In this document: positions 1 through 5,118 of the stretch, piece after piece
Layout of the letters: the number at the start of each line of letters is the position of its first letter
Position numbering within the stretch: position 1 is the first letter of the stretch
DNA from: Deltaproteobacteria bacterium
Lineage (GTDB): Bacteria > Desulfobacterota > Desulfobacteria > Desulfobacterales > ETH-SRB1
Assembly (NCBI GenBank): GCA_030627475.1
Contig: DAOURZ010000126.1
Span: forward strand, 1 to 5,135
Direction: 5' to 3'
Length of the DNA stretch: 5,135 bases
Program-made: the position numbers and the translations under genes
The notes under the pieces: generated by a model
Databases searched by the model: none
Seen by the model: the letters and a program-made list of their open reading frames with translations, nothing else
What the model was told of the DNA's origin: nothing

Positions 1-76
1 AGCTATAATGTGATGCGAATTTTATAGTCCTTTATAATGCTTTCCGTCAAGAATGAAGACCTGACCCCTTTGTTTT
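1..76 (+). repeat. 76-bp dispersed repeat, copy A
   Basis: This segment aligns without gaps to 2872-2947 and matches at 71 of 76 positions; the differences are at 21, 28, 42, 44 and 45. It has two parts. The left part holds an inverted repeat, CTATAA (3-8) and TTATAG (22-27), with an outer G2-T28 wobble. The right part (49-69) is a 21-bp core beginning AAGAATGAAG and ending CTGACCCCT, which also appears inverted at 1891-1911. On the minus strand the copy carries TTGACG (45-50) and TATAAA (21-26) spaced by 18 bp, a slightly weaker version of the promoter in copy B, and it would read leftwards out of the window. The element starts at the first base of the window, so its true left edge may lie outside. 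Confidence 0.9.
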
Positions 77-77
77 C

Positions 78-232
78 CTGTCCCCTGCCTTCTGTCCTCT
101 GCCTTCTGCTTTATCTGTCCTCTGTCCTCTGCTTTTTCTGTCCTCTGTCCTCTGTCCCCTGCTTTTTCTGTCCTCTGTCCTCTGTCTTCTGCTTTATCTG
201 TCCTCTGTCCCCTGCCTTCTGTCCTCTGCATT
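78..232. repeat. Array of 21 CTG-initial heptamers
   Basis: The whole 155-bp stretch parses into 21 heptamers that all start with CTG (CTGTCCT, CTGTCCC, CTGCCTT, CTGCTTT, CTGTCTT, CTGCATT). They are interrupted four times by a dinucleotide, TT or AT. Most CTGCTTT units are followed by that dinucleotide, so a 30-bp higher-order unit (four heptamers plus two bases) can be read at 131-160, 161-190 and 191-220, with a 23-bp version at 108-130. The array begins directly after repeat copy A and lies downstream of the ATPase-nuclease gene. The minus strand can be read as a repetitive open frame, but I regard that as a by-product of the 30-bp period. Confidence 0.9.
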
Positions 233-266
233 TAACCCTATCTGTGTAAATCTGCGGCTGAATAGC

Positions 267-1805
267 TTACCATTTTTCAACCACCCATTCACCCACATTT
301 TTGTCTGCAAACTCAACTCCGAACAGATAAATCTTTTTCCCTTTGCCCTGATATTTCTCGAAATATTTTTTATCTTTGATCTGAGTTAATGCCTGGTCTT
401 TGTCTCCTTCAAATTTGAATTCAAAGATATAGATATCTTTATCAACAATAACAGCATCTATCCTGCCAATGTTTGTTTTTATTTCTGCTTCTACTTTCAG
501 ACCAATAAGGGAAAATATCAGGTAAAAAACGGTCTGGTAATATTTTTCTTTTTTTATCTGGAGATCGTAGGGAATGTTGGCAAAAAAAACGCTCAAGGTA
601 TCAAAAAATAATTCAAAATTATGTTCTCTTAATGTATCAATCAGTTTCCATGCATAACCATGAACCAGCTCTCTTTCCACAAAAGAATATGCTTCAGCCA
701 AACATTCTGTCATTGAATTTTTTACCTCAAAATTCGGATACGCAAGAGTATATTCCATTCTTTCTTTATTGTATTTCGTAATGGTCAGATAACCGGTATG
801 GAAAAGTATCGGTATGATTTTCAGATTCTCTATTTCATAGCTGCTGAATGCTGATTCACTTATATTGACTCCATCTAATCCTGTTAAATCAAACTCTTTT
901 TCTTTGATCAGTTTTATCAAAAAACTTGGTGTCGCGCTTTCAAACCAGTAATTACTGAATCTGACATTGTCGAACAAAAGAAGCATTGAAAACGGATTAA
1001 AGACCTTTTCACAAGTTCCGCTGAAACAAAAACCATTGTACCAGTATGTTATCTTTTTAATCAGTTCGGGTTTGCTTACCTCTTCCGATTCCGCAAAGTG
1101 ATCTATATGGTCTTTAAAACTGTCTTCCATCTCGTCTTTTGTTATTCCTAGAAGAGATGAATGTCGGGCATCCATGGAAATATCTTTCAGGTTGTTAAGC
1201 CCGCTGAAAACTCCAGCTTTTGAAAACTTGCTCACTCCTGTTAAAAATACAAACCTGATGTATTCATCACACGCCTTTATGATTGTGTAAAAACCCTTTA
1301 ATATTTCACGAAGTTCAACAGCCAGTTCTTTGTTTTCAATATTGTCAATGATCGGCTTGTCATATTCATCAATGAGGATAACGACCTTATTAATCCCGCT
1401 AAGTTTGGTCAAAAGTTCATCAAAGGCTTCATCATATTGATCGCGCTCCAGCGAAACACCATATTTATTGGCTATGCTCTTTAATTGATGCAGGATAAAA
1501 CCCTTTAAGTCATCCCTGTTTTCCGCTTTTTTCTTGCTGAAATCTATCCTCACTACGGGATGTTTTTTCCACGAATAATCAGACTTGTATATCCACAGCC
1601 CCTTAAACAGCTCTTTTTCACCTTCAAATATTTCATTCAACGTGGAAATCAAAAGGCTTTTGCCGAACCTTCTCGGTCTGGAAAGAAAATATACACCCTT
1701 TGGATTTTTTACGAGATCGAATATCTTTTCAGTCTTGTCCACATACAGGTAATCGTTTTGAATAATATCACGAAATGTTTGTATTCCTATTGGAAGATTT
1801 TTCAT
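267..1805 (-). CDS. AAA-ATPase-like protein with C-terminal PD-(D/E)XK nuclease domain (PF09820 + PF08011 type)
   Basis: This intact gene encodes 512 residues. The N-terminal part matches the AAA-ATPase-like family: the opening LPIGIQTFRDII and YVDKT (residues 4-25), a P-loop variant RPRRFGKS (43-50), a Walker B strand VVILIDEYDKP (141-151) and a sensor-like LTGVSKFS (188-195). The C-terminal part has a PD-(D/E)XK signature, with D450 in GRIDAV, E462 and K464 in FEFKFE, and a following Q475 in ALTQI. The length is normal for this architecture. An upstream in-frame ATG at 1847 would add 14 residues, but it lacks a ribosome binding site. The ATG at 1805 has one and gives the start usual for the family. 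The catalytic residues are present, so it is probably an active nucleotide-binding protein with nuclease potential. The family is often multicopy and its role is unknown; defence or mobile-element functions are guesses. It lies between repeat copies A and B and downstream of the RAYT pseudogene on the same strand. I see no convincing promoter or terminator. Confidence 0.9.
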   Translation of the reverse strand: MKNLPIGIQTFRDIIQNDYLYVDKTEKIFDLVKNPKGVYFLSRPRRFGKSLLISTLNEIFEGEKELFKGLWIYKSDYSWKKHPVVRIDFSKKKAENRDDLKGFILHQLKSIANKYGVSLERDQYDEAFDELLTKLSGINKVVILIDEYDKPIIDNIENKELAVELREILKGFYTIIKACDEYIRFVFLTGVSKFSKAGVFSGLNNLKDISMDARHSSLLGITKDEMEDSFKDHIDHFAESEEVSKPELIKKITYWYNGFCFSGTCEKVFNPFSMLLLFDNVRFSNYWFESATPSFLIKLIKEKEFDLTGLDGVNISESAFSSYEIENLKIIPILFHTGYLTITKYNKERMEYTLAYPNFEVKNSMTECLAEAYSFVERELVHGYAWKLIDTLREHNFELFFDTLSVFFANIPYDLQIKKEKYYQTVFYLIFSLIGLKVEAEIKTNIGRIDAVIVDKDIYIFEFKFEGDKDQALTQIKDKKYFEKYQGKGKKIYLFGVEFADKNVGEWVVEKW

Positions 1806-1812
1806 GTTTTTG

Positions 1813-1820
1813 CCTTTTTT
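1813..1820 (-). promoter_or_regulatory. Ribosome binding site deciding the start of the ATPase-nuclease
   Basis: On the minus strand AAAAAAGG lies 7 bases before the ATG at 1805. The alternative ATG at 1847 is preceded by TTTAGCCT, with no purine-rich element, so 1805 is preferred. Confidence 0.65.
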
Positions 1821-1881
1821 CAAAGATTCCACGTACAACTCAATCATAGGCTAAAGTTAATATTTAGGAACGTGGACGAAT

Positions 1882-1911
1882 TGAAGACATAGGGGTCAGG
1901 TCTTCATTCTT
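1882..1911 (-). repeat. REP-like box, inverted copy C, with hairpin
   Basis: Positions 1891-1911 are the exact reverse complement of the 21-bp core in copies A (49-69) and B (2920-2940). A short hairpin overlaps it: TGAAGAC (1882-1888) pairs with GTCTTCA (1900-1906) across an 11-base loop containing the GGGGTCAG stretch. Copies A and B lack the left arm, so this hairpin is peculiar to copy C. The box begins within the last base of the reconstructed RAYT stop codon (1911-1913) and faces the core in copy B, so the RAYT locus sits between inverted boxes. The hairpin is not followed by a T-run on either strand, so I do not call it a terminator. Small palindromic boxes beside a RAYT are typical of REP systems; that this is the substrate here is inference. 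Confidence 0.8.
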
Positions 1912-2850
1912 CACACTTTTATTGTTTTTTCAACCTTTGAAATTTTTCTTTCAAGCTTTTTGTCTTTTCTTATTTTATCTTTAACACACCTGCATGCTTG
2001 AGATACACCGGATTCTCCAACCCCGAAATAAGCGCCAATATCTTTTTAGTTTTTCGTCGGTATATCTCCGGCAAAGAAACATTTTTACATTTTGGCCAAA
2101 AGCCGCTTCTTTTCCGAAAACGGATTCAACTTCATCAAATATATCTTTCAGGGATGCTTTATCAACCAATTCTTTTAAAGCCGGAAGATCTTTATCGGGT
2201 TTTTTGCCCGATAAAAATTTATCCTTAATAAAAGCTATAAAATCAGGGCTGCCCAGTAGCGTCGAACTCACAACCTCATCTAATGGGTTATCATATTTCT
2301 TGTTAACTATTGCGGTTACAAACTTGTGATATCATTTTTGTGCAATTGAAACTTTTTTGCCGAAATATCCAAGAATAAAATCTCTATACAGCCATTCCGG
2401 AGGTTTTTTCTCGCCGATGTAAAATTGATAGCTCGACCACTCATATTCTTCTGGAGTTTTAACCATTTTCGCCCTGACAGGGTTTAAATGAATATATCGT
2501 GAAAGCTCTTTTGCGTATTCGTCTATATCAACGAGTATCGCTTTGTAACGCCCCTGAAACAAATGCCCTGATCGTCCGCGTTTTACATTAAAATAAGTTG
2601 TATATGCACCATTAATATGCCGCATGATTTGAGGCAGATTTCCGGAAGGCGTTTCAAGTAACAGATGATAATGGGTGTCCATCAAACAGAATACATGAAT
2701 AACTGCATCGTATTTTTTTGCAGCAGATTCAAAATATTCAAGAAACTTTTCCCTATCACGTTTGCTCTTAAATATATCTTTTCGTTCATTACCCCTGGAA
2801 GTCACATGATAAAAGGCACCGGGATAGGTTATTCTCAAGGGACGAGCCAT
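1911..2850 (-). pseudogene. REP-associated tyrosine transposase (RAYT, IS200/Y1-like), broken by a TGA codon and a frameshift
   Basis: The intact family product is an HUH single-strand DNA nuclease that acts on REP-type palindromes. Residues 1-172 are a clear Y1 domain: the MARPLRITYPGAFYHV opening, HYH (60-62) as the HUH motif, FQGRYKA (98-104), and RYIHLNPVRAK (118-128) with Y119 as probable nucleophile. Codon 173 is TGA (2332-2334). The same frame then continues as YHKFVTAIVNKKYDNPLDEV and on through about residue 269. There an A5 run (2043-2047) holds one base too many. Skipping it restores KDIGAYFGVGESGVSQAC, a DnaA-C-like helix-turn-helix, and a basic tail that ends at a TGA at 1911-1913. 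The restored length is 312 residues, usual for the long form. The ATG at 2850 is chosen over a TTG six bases upstream because AGGA is correctly spaced only from the ATG. The truncated 172-residue catalytic domain could still be made. Decay is the likeliest explanation; sequencing error cannot explain both lesions easily. Confidence 0.9.
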
Positions 2851-2856
2851 TATCAA

Positions 2857-2865
2857 TCCTTTTTT
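2857..2865 (-). promoter_or_regulatory. Ribosome binding site of the RAYT
   Basis: On the minus strand AAAAAAGGA ends six bases before the ATG at 2850. It directly abuts a TTG at 2856, which makes that upstream start unlikely. Confidence 0.65.
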
Positions 2866-2871
2866 ATATAC

Positions 2872-2947
2872 AGCTATAATGTGATGCGAATCTTATAGCC
2901 CTTTATAATGCTGTTTGTCAAGAATGAAGACCTGACCCCTTTGTTTT
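2872..2947 (+). repeat. 76-bp dispersed repeat, copy B
   Basis: This is the second copy of the element at 1-76, ungapped and with 5 substitutions. The inverted repeat is longer here: GCTATAA (2873-2879) pairs with TTATAGC (2893-2899) around a 13-base loop. The outer pair is G-C, where copy A has a G-T wobble. The 21-bp core is at 2920-2940. The copy ends 21 bases upstream of the RAYT start and supplies its likely promoter. It has the same orientation as copy A and the opposite orientation to box C. Confidence 0.92.
2892..2921 (-). promoter_or_regulatory. Sigma70-type promoter inside repeat copy B, reading into the RAYT
   Basis: On the minus strand a perfect -35 TTGACA (2916-2921) is followed after 18 bp by the -10 TATAAG (2892-2897). 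Initiation would fall near 2885 and leave a leader of about 35 bases before the ATG at 2850. The -10 overlaps one arm of the repeat hairpin, so the promoter is part of the repeat rather than of the gene. Start-site mapping has not been done, so this rests on sequence match alone. Confidence 0.6.
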
Positions 2948-2962
2948 TTCCCTTTGTTTTTT
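2937..2962. repeat. Perfect 13-bp tandem duplication at the edge of copy B
   Basis: The 13-mer CCCTTTGTTTTTT occurs at 2937-2949 and again immediately at 2950-2962. The first unit covers the end of the 21-bp core and the tail of copy B. The second is extra and has no counterpart next to copy A. It could come from replication slippage or mark the junction created when the element arrived. Confidence 0.85.
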
Positions 2963-2983
2963 ACTAAAATGTGTTTTTTAGTA
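2962..2983. other. AT-rich inverted repeat after the ATPase_2/DUF234 gene
   Basis: TACTAAAA (2962-2969) and TTTTAGTA (2976-2983) form an 8-bp perfect stem with a 6-base loop, starting seven bases past the stop codon at 2990. On the minus strand the stem is followed by A-rich sequence and not by a T-run, and it is nearly pure AT. It is therefore a poor intrinsic terminator in the gene's direction and only a possible transcript-end structure. Confidence 0.4.
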
Positions 2984-2989
2984 TCCATT

Positions 2990-4360
2990 TTATTTTAATC
3001 CGGCAAGTACATCCTCGGGACTGATTATCGGGCATTCTTCATTTTTAATTGTATTATTTTTGCACCACACGGCCATAATTATTTTTTTGTCGGTCTGTTT
3101 GGGAAAATTGGTGATAGATTTTTTCAACTTGCTTATTGTTGCTTTCATATTCGTTTTCTCCTCCCACTTGACTTCACCGAATAATAAAAACTGATTGTCT
3201 AATGACTCGGCTATGATATCAATCTCCATATTCTTTCCATCACGACCATGCCCCCACCAGCGCTGTGCCGGTTTCCAGCGAATATCTGCAATCGTAAGAT
3301 GGGCTGTGGATTTTCGCGCCATTTCCTCCCATATTTCTGCGGTCTGGGCCTTAAATTTATTTTGCGATTCAGCATAAACTGCATCAATAAGATCTTGCTC
3401 AAGAAGTGAATGATTGGGCAGAACAATTCGGTACCAGAACAATAAAAATGGATCTTCAAGTCTGTAAATGGTCTTTTTAGATGACCTGGGGCTTTCTCCA
3501 AACGGATGGTCCCGCTTAATATAACCCAGTTCAATTAAATTAGATAGAGGACGAGTCAGGCTGGTTGCCGGTTTGCCCAAACGGCCTGCGATTTTTGACA
3601 ATCTGTTTGAGCCGTTGGCAATTAAAGAAAGAAGAGAATGCGGCTGGCTTGCGCCGCGCATATCATCAAGCAGCAGACGCATGGGCTCGCTGTGAAGAAT
3701 ACCATCTCTATCCAGAACAAGTTCTTTGCAGGCTTCTTCCTGATTTCGGTAAGTTTTTGCAAGTTCCCAATATCTGGGCACTCCGCCCCAAACAGAATAC
3801 GCCTCAACAGCTTCAATACTGTCGAGGGCCAGGGCTTCTTTTATCCATCCCGGCTCAAGGGGCCGAACCTTGATAATTTCTGCGGCCCTGCCATATAACG
3901 GCGCGGAACTGTCAAGAACCAGGCCTTGCATCATCCTTTGTGAAGACCCGCAAATTATGATGTTTGTTTTATTTTGTTGATTATCAATTAATTTCTGGAT
4001 GATGCTTGGCAATTCCGGGGATTTCTGGACCAGGTAAGGGAATTCATCTAAAATAAGAGTCGTACCCTTTTTGGCCTGATGTTGCAGGGCCGACAATAAA
4101 ATTTCCCATGAAGGATAGTTTGCCTGTCCAAAACCAGGGATTGTTCTACCGATCTCTACGGCAAGACTTTGAATTTGCAGAGGGGCCTCTTGCTGATCAG
4201 CAAGGAAATAAATATATGTTTTTTTTGCAACATGTTGCAGCAGGGTTGATTTACCACATCGTCGTCGTCCATAGATTACAACCAATGAGGGATCAGGAGA
4301 ACCTAACACTCTTGCGAGTCTATTGATTTCCCGCGTCCTGTTCATAAAATGCAATCTCAT
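2990..4360 (-). CDS. ATPase_2-type P-loop ATPase with winged helix and DUF234 nuclease-like C-terminus
   Basis: This intact gene encodes 456 residues. The N-terminal half is an archaeal-type ATPase (PF01637, COG1672): the opening NRTREINRLARVL, Walker A GRRRCGKST (31-39), Walker B TLILDEFPYL (101-110) and a sensor-like strand IIICGSS (134-140). Residues about 240-300 look like a winged helix (NRLSKIAGRLGKPATSLTR, then LIELGYIKR). The C-terminus matches DUF234 (PF03008), a PD-(D/E)XK-like fold, with D381 in EIDIIA and E396/K398 in GEVKW. The family is widespread in archaea and anaerobic bacteria. Its function is unsettled, though DNA binding with nuclease potential is a reasonable inference. 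The ATG at 4360 is supported by GAGGG four bases upstream; the second ATG (residue 6) has no binding site. The gene stands alone, 139 bases upstream of the RAYT start, with repeat copy B in the gap. Operator-like inverted repeats lie just upstream. Confidence 0.9.
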   Translation of the reverse strand: MRLHFMNRTREINRLARVLGSPDPSLVVIYGRRRCGKSTLLQHVAKKTYIYFLADQQEAPLQIQSLAVEIGRTIPGFGQANYPSWEILLSALQHQAKKGTTLILDEFPYLVQKSPELPSIIQKLIDNQQNKTNIIICGSSQRMMQGLVLDSSAPLYGRAAEIIKVRPLEPGWIKEALALDSIEAVEAYSVWGGVPRYWELAKTYRNQEEACKELVLDRDGILHSEPMRLLLDDMRGASQPHSLLSLIANGSNRLSKIAGRLGKPATSLTRPLSNLIELGYIKRDHPFGESPRSSKKTIYRLEDPFLLFWYRIVLPNHSLLEQDLIDAVYAESQNKFKAQTAEIWEEMARKSTAHLTIADIRWKPAQRWWGHGRDGKNMEIDIIAESLDNQFLLFGEVKWEEKTNMKATISKLKKSITNFPKQTDKKIIMAVWCKNNTIKNEECPIISPEDVLAGLK

Positions 4361-4364
4361 GTTA

Positions 4365-4369
4365 CCCTC
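4365..4369 (-). promoter_or_regulatory. Ribosome binding site of the ATPase_2/DUF234 gene
   Basis: GAGGG on the minus strand lies four bases before the ATG at 4360. It selects that ATG over the in-frame ATG five codons later, which follows GCATTTT. Confidence 0.65.
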
Positions 4370-4401
4370 AGTCCGATAAAGTTAATGCGACTTTGCAAAA
4401 C

Positions 4402-4467
4402 GTGACATCCTTCAAAATCTTTAAATATGTATGTCACCCATTATGTTTAACAACCATAATGTTTAAC
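4402..4467. promoter_or_regulatory. Cluster of inverted and direct repeats, possible operator
   Basis: Three exact relationships are packed into 66 bp. GTGACAT (4402-4408) is mirrored by ATGTCAC (4431-4437) with a 22-bp spacer. CATTATG (4439-4445) is mirrored by CATAATG (4455-4461) with a 9-bp spacer. ATGTTTAAC is directly repeated at 4443-4451 and 4459-4467, a 16-bp step. The cluster begins about 40 bp upstream of the ATPase_2/DUF234 start, where a repressor or activator site would be expected. No regulator is encoded next to it, and short arms in AT-rich DNA can arise by chance. Confidence 0.35.
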
Positions 4468-4577
4468 GTCAAATCATTATTTCCCCCAGGTTCGTATGCC
4501 TTGAGCTTTAATCTTTCAGCTCTTTCTATACTTTTCAGACAGGAACTTCCATGTATAATTCAGCATGCCGCCTTCGC

Positions 4578-4619
4578 AAGGTTTAGGGTTCAGAGTTTAA
4601 GGTTCATGGAACAGGGTTA
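4578..4619. repeat. Six degenerate heptamers of AGGGTTC type
   Basis: Read on the plus strand the segment splits into six consecutive heptamers without gaps: AAGGTTT, AGGGTTC, AGAGTTT, AAGGTTC, ATGGAAC and AGGGTTA. The period is 7 bp but the units are diverged, so this looks like an old array or one under loose sequence constraint. It does not overlap a gene. Confidence 0.65.
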
Positions 4620-4682
4620 GCATATTATACATCTCAAGCTACCACATGCATCAGAGATATGGTCATTCATACAGTTTTTTCC

Positions 4683-4711
4683 CTACACCCTACACCCTAT
4701 TTTCCTACACC
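4683..4711. repeat. CTACACC heptamer run at the 3' end of the four-helix-bundle pseudogene
   Basis: CTACACC occurs in tandem at 4683-4689 and 4690-4696, then again at 4705-4711 after a diverged 8-base stretch. The third unit contains the reconstructed stop codon of the pseudogene (TAG, 4705-4707), so the array begins where the coding sequence ends. Confidence 0.75.
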
Positions 4712-5063
4712 CTCTTCATTCTTACTTGTATCAACCGTGTAAGCATACCGGATATAGCTTTGCACTCCTTCTCAATATACTTAAAATTTTCCTTATCAAT
4801 GTATCCTATCTCCAATGCTATAATGGCCTGAGTTAACACCTCTTCTGAAGAGCCTTTAGCAATGTAAAAAACTTAACAGCTTACTTGTTGGTGTCTAATT
4901 CATCTCCTTCTGAAATATTGCTTGGGATTGAAACAGCCGCTCTACGAATCTGATCTCTCAAACCATAATCTTTGAAAAAAGCGCCCTTCATGGTCAGCTT
5001 GTAAAGGTAAACCGCCAAATCCTTTGCCTTCTGCCATACTTTCAATTCTTGAAACTTTCCCAT
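4705..5063 (-). pseudogene. Four-helix-bundle protein (S23/IVS-protein family, PF05635), broken by a nonsense codon and a frameshift
   Basis: Residues 1-60 carry the family signature: [20 protein letters not shown] near the start, then [23 protein letters not shown] (about 33-54). A TAA (4881-4883) follows TNK, where the family normally has Q, so a single CAA-to-TAA change explains it. Downstream VKFF leads to a T6 run (minus strand; 4866-4871) that is one base short. Adding a T restores YIAKGSSEEVLTQAIIALEIGYID and a C-terminal helix ending at a TAG at 4705-4707. The rebuilt protein is about 119 residues, the usual family length. AGGGAGA, seven bases before the ATG at 5063, is a plausible binding site. 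Relatives are encoded in 23S rRNA intervening sequences, and the retroelement accessory protein Avd shares the fold. No rRNA or reverse transcriptase is present here. The role is unknown. Heptamer runs in opposite orientation flank the locus. Confidence 0.85.
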
Positions 5064-5089
5064 CTCGTTTTCTCCCTAAACCGATTCGG

Positions 5090-5110
5090 GGTATAAGGTG
5101 TAAGGCGCAA
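5090..5110. repeat. Three heptamers of GGTGTAA type upstream of the four-helix-bundle pseudogene
   Basis: GGTATAA, GGTGTAA and GGCGCAA run consecutively on the plus strand. They resemble the reverse complement (GGTGTAG) of the CTACACC units on the other side of the pseudogene, so the two runs are inverted relative to each other. The run ends 27 bases or more outside the start codon and before the partial repeat box. Confidence 0.6.
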
Positions 5111-5118
5111 AGCTGAGA

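Larger units (their letters stand above)
4381..4704. other. Gene-free interval upstream of the ATPase_2/DUF234 gene
   Basis: I find no supportable gene on either strand here. The open frames lack family similarity I recognise, good start sites or consistent coding character. The interval holds overlapping inverted and direct repeats (4402-4467), a degenerate heptamer run (4578-4619) and the first units of a CTACACC run (from 4683). The ATPase promoter should lie in it, but no -35/-10 pair is convincing. Nothing else stands out between 4468 and 4577. Confidence 0.6.

Noticed and set aside
4..39. TATAATG repeated at 4-10 and 33-39 as plus-strand -10 elements
   Set aside because: No suitable -35 hexamer lies at the right distance in copy B, where the upstream sequence can be seen; the minus-strand promoter is far better.
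22..231. Minus-strand open frame of 69 codons with a repeated decapeptide (EDRGQRTEKA type) and AGGG near its ATG
   Set aside because: It is an automatic consequence of a 30-bp repeat with no stop in that frame, and it runs into the dispersed repeat. The composition is extreme and I recognise no family.
78..232. CRISPR array
   Set aside because: Units are contiguous heptamers with at most two bases between them; there are no unique spacers and no cas genes.
1882..1906. Rho-independent terminator between the RAYT and the ATPase-nuclease
   Set aside because: The 7-bp stem has an 11-base loop and no T-run follows on either strand.
1981..2271. Separate 96-residue hypothetical protein starting at GTG 2271
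   Set aside because: It continues the RAYT frame after the TGA at 2332-2334 without interruption, and its last part is an out-of-frame reading after the A-run, so it is a fragment of the pseudogene.
2332..2334. Programmed readthrough or recoding of the internal TGA, with programmed frameshifting at the A5 run
   Set aside because: No selenocysteine-type stem-loop or other recoding signal is evident. The shift needed is +1 and not the -1 common in insertion sequences, and a second gene in the window shows the same kind of decay with TAA. Loss of function is simpler.
4393..4620. Plus-strand 75-codon open frame
   Set aside because: No ribosome binding site or recognisable family. It crosses the operator-like repeats and the heptamer array.
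4705..5063. 23S rRNA intervening sequence or diversity-generating retroelement accessory gene
   Set aside because: The fold family fits both, but there is no flanking rRNA sequence, reverse transcriptase or template/variable repeat pair in the window.
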